Shown here: piece after piece, positions 60,594-64,000 of the stretch | Layout: each line of letters starts with the position of its first letter | How positions within the stretch are numbered: position 1 is the first letter of the stretch | The notes under the pieces: model-generated | Database searches by the model: none | The model's input: only the letters and a program-made list of their open reading frames with translations | What the model was told of the DNA's origin: nothing | Assembly: GCA_903928915.1 (NCBI GenBank) | Contig: CAIYSL010000061.1 | Location: forward strand, 1 to 64,000 | Source: an uncultured Syntrophobacterales bacterium | GTDB taxonomy: Bacteria; Desulfobacterota; Syntrophia; Syntrophales; UBA5619 | Reading direction: 5' to 3' | DNA: 64,000 bases | Made by a program: the position numbers and the translations under genes

Positions 60594-61295
60594 TCAGGGG
60601 AGCGATAGCTCCCGGAAACGGATCGCCGCCTCCGGCCCTCTGGCCTCCTCCTCGTGCTTGAAAAAGACGAAGGCGCGCTCCCAGTTCTGCGCGCGGATGT
60701 TCTCCCGCCAGCGCAGCAGGTCGGCCTCCCGGTACTCGGACCGGCGCAGCCGCAGGTACCCCCAGGAGGCCCCGCCGGGGAGATCGCCGGCCGGTTGTTC
60801 GTCCGTGTCGGCTGCGCAGAGGCTGTAGCCCCGCGCTGCGAGGAGTTCCAGGACCGCACCGGCGGGCCGGGCGGCGCCCCTGAACTCGAAGGCGCATGCC
60901 GCCCCGCCGGGGATCAGCCCGAGAAAGTATTCCATCTGCGCCGGTTCCGGCCGGAAGCCCTTGGGAAACTGGAACAGGACCGGCCCCAGTCTTCCCCCCA
61001 GGATCGCAAGCGTCCGGAAGAGGTACCCGGTCTCCTCGTCCACGTCCTTCAGCCGCTTCAGGTGCGTGATCGTCCGGGGCGCCTTGAAGGCGAACAGAAA
61101 ATCGCCGGGGACCTGGTCCGCCCAGGAGCGCAGGAGGTTTTCCGTGGGCATGCGGTAGAAGGTGTTGTTGATCTCCACCGCAGCGAGGCGTTCCGCGTAG
61201 AACCGCAGCATCTCCGCAGCGCGGATTTGCGGGGGATAGAACTTCCCCTTCCACTCCTTGTAGCCGTAGCCGCTGGTGCCGACATGGATCTTCAT
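60594..61295 (-). CDS. DUF72 family TIM-barrel protein
   Basis: A 233-aa protein of the DUF72 (YecE-like) family. Signature segments are HVGTSGYGYKEWKGKFYP, VEINNTFYRMP, FAFKAPRTITHLKRL, LGPVLFQFPKGF and the closing YLRLRRSEY. The family has a TIM-barrel fold and unknown activity, with a proposed link to nucleic-acid or Fe-S repair unproven. The ATG overlaps the ligD stop (ATGA), so it is translationally coupled to the DNA-end-joining ligase. Confidence 0.85.
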   Translation of the reverse strand: MKIHVGTSGYGYKEWKGKFYPPQIRAAEMLRFYAERLAAVEINNTFYRMPTENLLRSWADQVPGDFLFAFKAPRTITHLKRLKDVDEETGYLFRTLAILGGRLGPVLFQFPKGFRPEPAQMEYFLGLIPGGAACAFEFRGAARPAGAVLELLAARGYSLCAADTDEQPAGDLPGGASWGYLRLRRSEYREADLLRWRENIRAQNWERAFVFFKHEEEARGPEAAIRFRELSLP

Positions 61296-63898
61296 CCCCG
61301 TGCCCCTCCTGTGCCGGCCGGCGGGACGCGCCGTTTCTTCCCCAAGGCCGGTCGAGCCTTGCCTGCCGCGGCTGATTCCGGCCGGGGCGTCTCGGCCGCC
61401 GCCTCGCGCGGGTCCTTGTCCGTGCGAAGCCGCAGGAAGACCGGCTGCCGCATGATCCCCTCGGCGGTCCAGCCGCTGAATTGCACCTCGCAGACCAGCT
61501 CCGGTCTTACCCAGGTGACCGGTGTATTCGTGGGCGGCTCGGTGCGGAAGGGGCATCGCTTCCGGATCAGGGGGCGGAGTCTCGCCGAGAGCTCCGCCAG
61601 CTCCGCGGCCCCGAGCCCGCCCCCGGCATGGCCGATGTACACCAGCTCCGCCCCTGCGTAGACGCCGAGCACCAGTGCGCCCAGGTGCCTTCGCCGCCCG
61701 CGCGGCTCCGTGAACCCCGCGATCACCCCCTCCTGGGTGAGATGCGTCTTCACCTTCAGCCATTGCCGGCTCCTCCGGCCGATCCGGTAGGGGCTTTGGG
61801 AGTGCTTGGCCACGATTCCCTCCAGCCCCTGTTCCCTGACCACCCGGAAGAACAGGATGCCCTCCCCGGCGACGTGGTCGCTGAATTTGACGTTCGGGAC
61901 CGCCGGGAGGATCTTCTTCAGGAGCTCTTTGCGCCTGATGAGCGGGAGGTTCGTCAGGTCGCGGCCGGCCAGGTGCAGGAGGTCGAAGACGTAGTAGACA
62001 AGCTGCCCCTTCCCGGAGCGCGGGTAGTCCTGGAGCATCTGGAAGTGCGGGTGCCCCCGATCGTCCACGACGACGATTTCGCCGTCCAGGAGGGCCTCGA
62101 ACCGGAATTCCCCGAGCGAATCGACGAGGGGCGGGTACTTCCCGGCCAGGGAGATCCCGTTGCGGGAGGTGAGCGACGCCCCGCCGTCCCGGACCGCGGC
62201 GATCGCCCGGTACCCGTCCCACTTCATCTCGAAGATCCAGTCGGGGTGGTCGAAGGGCTCCTTGACCAGGGTCGCGAGCATCGGCCGGATCCCCTGCGGC
62301 ATCGGCCGCAGCGGCGCCAGCCGCAGCTCCGCGGCTTCCAGGGCCTCGCGGAGGCGGACCTGGTCGAGTTTCCGCCGGCGGGAAGGCGCGCGGGGATTGT
62401 CCGCGGAGACATCCTCCAGGGTACGGCCGGAGACCACGGAGCGGTTCTCCCGGAGGATGTCCCCGGCCGTCGCAAAGGGGTCCCTCTTCTTCAGCAGGAG
62501 CCAGGACTTTTCGTCGCTGCGCGTCTTCACCAGCGCGAATTCGCCCCGCAGCTTTTCACCCTCCAGGAGGAACTTCAGGTCGCCCTTCCGCAGCCCCTCC
62601 CGGAGGAGCCGCTCGCTTTCTTTTCGATCCCGCGCGGCGGGGTGGCGGTACACCCCCCTGTCCCAGATGATCACGCTGCCCGCGCCGTAATTGTGGTCGG
62701 GGATGATGCCCTCGAACTTGCGGTAGTCGAGCGGATGGTCCTCCACCATCACGGCCAGCCGCTTCACCGCAGGATCCAGCGACGGCCCCCGCGGGACGGC
62801 CCAGCTCTTCAGGACCCCCTCCATCTCGAGCCGCAGGTCGTAATGGAGCGCCCGGGCCGCGTGTTTCTGGATGACGAAGGCGAGCTCGGCGCCGCCCCGC
62901 TTGGCCCGGGGTTTGGGTTCGGGCGTGTCTGCGAAGGTGCGCTTCGCTGCGTAGGCCGTCAATCCGCCGGTGTGGTGAACCGGGCGGCCGTCGCCGAGCG
63001 CGGCGGGAAGCTTCTGCTTCCTCGTGAGCACCTCCCGGAAGAGGTCCCCCTGCCGTTCGGTCCGGCTCAGGGCCTCGGCATGCAGGACCTGCAGCCGTTC
63101 CGGATCGCCCCGCCCGCTCAGCCCCTCCAGCTCCTCCCAGGCCAGGGGGAAGGAGACGGAGGGCTTTTCCCGGGCCCGGAGCGAGTAGACGCAGACCATC
63201 GTCTTGGCGGCGTCGTTCTGCGACCAGTTGATGAAGACCTTGCCGCTGCGCTCTTCCTTGGCCATCCGCGCCGTCACCAGCTGCGGCTCGGTGCGCTGGA
63301 GGAGCTCCGCCACGGCCTTCGAGAAGCGCTTGGTGTCGCTGAAGGTCGCCGAGGCGCGGTTCAGCGGGACGTAGACGTGGAGCCCCTTCTGGCCTGAGGT
63401 CTTGACGTACCCCGCCAGACCGAGCGGCAGGAGCAGCTCCCGGAGGATCAGCGCCACCCGGGCGCAGGCGGGGATGCCGGCCCCCTCGCCGGGGTCCAGG
63501 TCGAACACCAGGGAATCGGGTGTCCCGGGGGAGGCGGCCCTGGCCAGGGGCACGTGCAGTTCGAGCGAGGCGAGGTTCTCCACCCAGATGAGCGTCGGGA
63601 GGTCGTCGATCAGGCAGGCCGTGAGCGGCTCCCCCTTGCCCCGGCGGACCTCCGCGGTTTTCACCCAGGGCGGGCGGTGGGCGGGGCAGCGCTTCTCGAA
63701 GAAGTACGCCTCGGCCACGCCGTTGGGGTACCGCTTCAGGGTCAGGGCCCGGCCGGCCAGGTGGGGCAGGATGTACGGGGAGATCCGGTGGTAGTATTCG
63801 AGGATGTGGGCCTTGGTGAAACCGTAGGACGGATACAGGTCCTTGTCCAGGTTCGTGAGGGTGAGTCTTTCCCCGGCAACCTCCGCGACCTTCTTCAT
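61292..63898 (-). CDS. ligD: multifunctional ATP-dependent DNA ligase D
   Basis: An 868-aa LigD. Domain order is polymerase/primase (about 10-290; catalytic Asp133/Asp135 in FDLDPGEG), 3'-phosphoesterase (about 335-475; QKHAARALHYDLRLEMEGVLKSW in outline, with the metal His/Asp), and ligase (about 540-840; adenylated Lys559 in EMKWDGYRA). This Pol-PE-Lig order is that of the mycobacterial protein, whereas Pseudomonas LigD is PE-Lig-Pol. With Ku it repairs double-strand breaks by NHEJ. The basic, Ala-rich C-terminus is specific to this copy. It overlaps ku and the DUF72 gene by 4 nt each. Confidence 0.95.
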   Translation of the reverse strand: MKKVAEVAGERLTLTNLDKDLYPSYGFTKAHILEYYHRISPYILPHLAGRALTLKRYPNGVAEAYFFEKRCPAHRPPWVKTAEVRRGKGEPLTACLIDDLPTLIWVENLASLELHVPLARAASPGTPDSLVFDLDPGEGAGIPACARVALILRELLLPLGLAGYVKTSGQKGLHVYVPLNRASATFSDTKRFSKAVAELLQRTEPQLVTARMAKEERSGKVFINWSQNDAAKTMVCVYSLRAREKPSVSFPLAWEELEGLSGRGDPERLQVLHAEALSRTERQGDLFREVLTRKQKLPAALGDGRPVHHTGGLTAYAAKRTFADTPEPKPRAKRGGAELAFVIQKHAARALHYDLRLEMEGVLKSWAVPRGPSLDPAVKRLAVMVEDHPLDYRKFEGIIPDHNYGAGSVIIWDRGVYRHPAARDRKESERLLREGLRKGDLKFLLEGEKLRGEFALVKTRSDEKSWLLLKKRDPFATAGDILRENRSVVSGRTLEDVSADNPRAPSRRRKLDQVRLREALEAAELRLAPLRPMPQGIRPMLATLVKEPFDHPDWIFEMKWDGYRAIAAVRDGGASLTSRNGISLAGKYPPLVDSLGEFRFEALLDGEIVVVDDRGHPHFQMLQDYPRSGKGQLVYYVFDLLHLAGRDLTNLPLIRRKELLKKILPAVPNVKFSDHVAGEGILFFRVVREQGLEGIVAKHSQSPYRIGRRSRQWLKVKTHLTQEGVIAGFTEPRGRRRHLGALVLGVYAGAELVYIGHAGGGLGAAELAELSARLRPLIRKRCPFRTEPPTNTPVTWVRPELVCEVQFSGWTAEGIMRQPVFLRLRTDKDPREAAAETPRPESAAAGKARPALGKKRRVPPAGTGGARG

Positions 63899-64000
63899 CG
63901 CCGGCTCTTTTTCGCCTCGCGCATGCTCTCCTCCAGGGCCGCGATCAGGTCCACCGGCCCCTCTCCCTCCCGCTCCTCGAGGGCCGGGGCCTCCACCGGG
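63895..64000 (-). CDS. ku: Ku protein C-terminus (partial, 5' end outside window)
   Basis: The last 34 residues of a protein are visible, including VDLIAALEESMREAKKSRR. The V-D-L-x-A-A-L-x-x-S motif followed by a basic tail is the C-terminal signature of bacterial Ku, which binds DNA ends and recruits LigD. The stop overlaps the ligD start (ATGA), the usual ku-ligD arrangement. The DNA-binding ring domain lies outside the window. Confidence 0.8.
   Translation of the reverse strand, partial: PVEAPALEEREGEGPVDLIAALEESMREAKKSRR

Noticed and set aside
61481-63397. 638-codon open frame on the plus strand
   Set aside because: Antisense to ligD, whose three catalytic domains are clear.
1-64000. 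CRISPR array, prophage, tRNA or rRNA genes
   Set aside because: No regularly spaced direct repeats, phage structural genes, cloverleaf-like genes or rRNA sequence were recognised on reading.

Overview
This is a GC-rich (roughly two-thirds G+C by eye), gene-dense chromosomal segment with no rRNA, tRNA, prophage or CRISPR. The gene set includes an anaerobe-type cytoplasmic [NiFe] hydrogenase, a DVU0298-like HEAT protein, bacteriohemerythrin, a Thermotoga-type DAHP synthase and Ku/LigD end joining. It points to a Gram-negative bacterium with an outer membrane (lipoproteins, tripartite RND pump), most likely in the former Deltaproteobacteria (Desulfobacterota). That assignment is an inference; no marker gene settles it.

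Layout. 1-5.4 kb: the end of a FadB-type dehydrogenase, a nitronate monooxygenase-like flavoprotein, a YaiI protein, a transglutaminase-like lipoprotein, a PGPGW membrane protein, a short citrate synthase-fold protein that lacks one catalytic His, and an ACT protein. 6.0-13.3 kb: a tightly packed operon of two paralogous V4R-like proteins, the [NiFe] hydrogenase small and large subunits, an 8-Cys ferredoxin, a maturation protease, a soluble poly-HAMP chemoreceptor-like protein with an unusual double signalling tip, and a GGDEF cyclase. A sigma-54-like and a sigma-70-like promoter lie upstream. 13.5-20.7 kb (minus strand): a complete trp operon, trpL-E-G-D-C-F-B-A. 20.8-29.2 kb: a membrane-anchored spermidine synthase-like protein, a creatinase-like M24 protein, an acyl-CoA synthetase, a periplasmic rhodanese, a hemerythrin, a cyclophilin, a tautomerase and a lytic transglycosylase. 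29.6-36.4 kb: a receiver protein and a 1304-aa sensor kinase, a radical-SAM-like protein with an altered Cys motif, an SDR and a 31-codon membrane peptide. 36.6-39.4 kb: a secreted beta-helix protein.

39.5-48.8 kb (minus strand): one long aromatic operon, leader-aroF-aroB-pheA-aroD-aroE-aroA-aroK-aroC-tyrA plus a small membrane protein. It encodes all seven shikimate steps and the Phe and Tyr branches. Its leader peptide carries a Phe/Trp/Tyr run followed by two terminators, just as trpL carries four Trp codons followed by two terminators. A MITE-like element of about 120 bp sits inside each of these two operons. 48.9-52.7 kb: dtnK, pdxA2 and a LarA-type racemase homologue, a likely four-carbon acid-sugar pathway. 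52.7-59.8 kb: a thioredoxin reductase-like flavoprotein and a TolC/HlyD/RND efflux operon; the HlyD gene contains an in-frame insertion of a 108-bp repeat. 59.9-64 kb: a Ku-LigD-DUF72-HEAT protein cluster, with Ku cut by the window end.

The best candidate for something undescribed is the 6.5-13.3 kb operon, which reads as a hydrogenase physically linked to a receptor and a c-di-GMP output. It could be an H2-sensing module or a catalytic hydrogenase with attached signalling.
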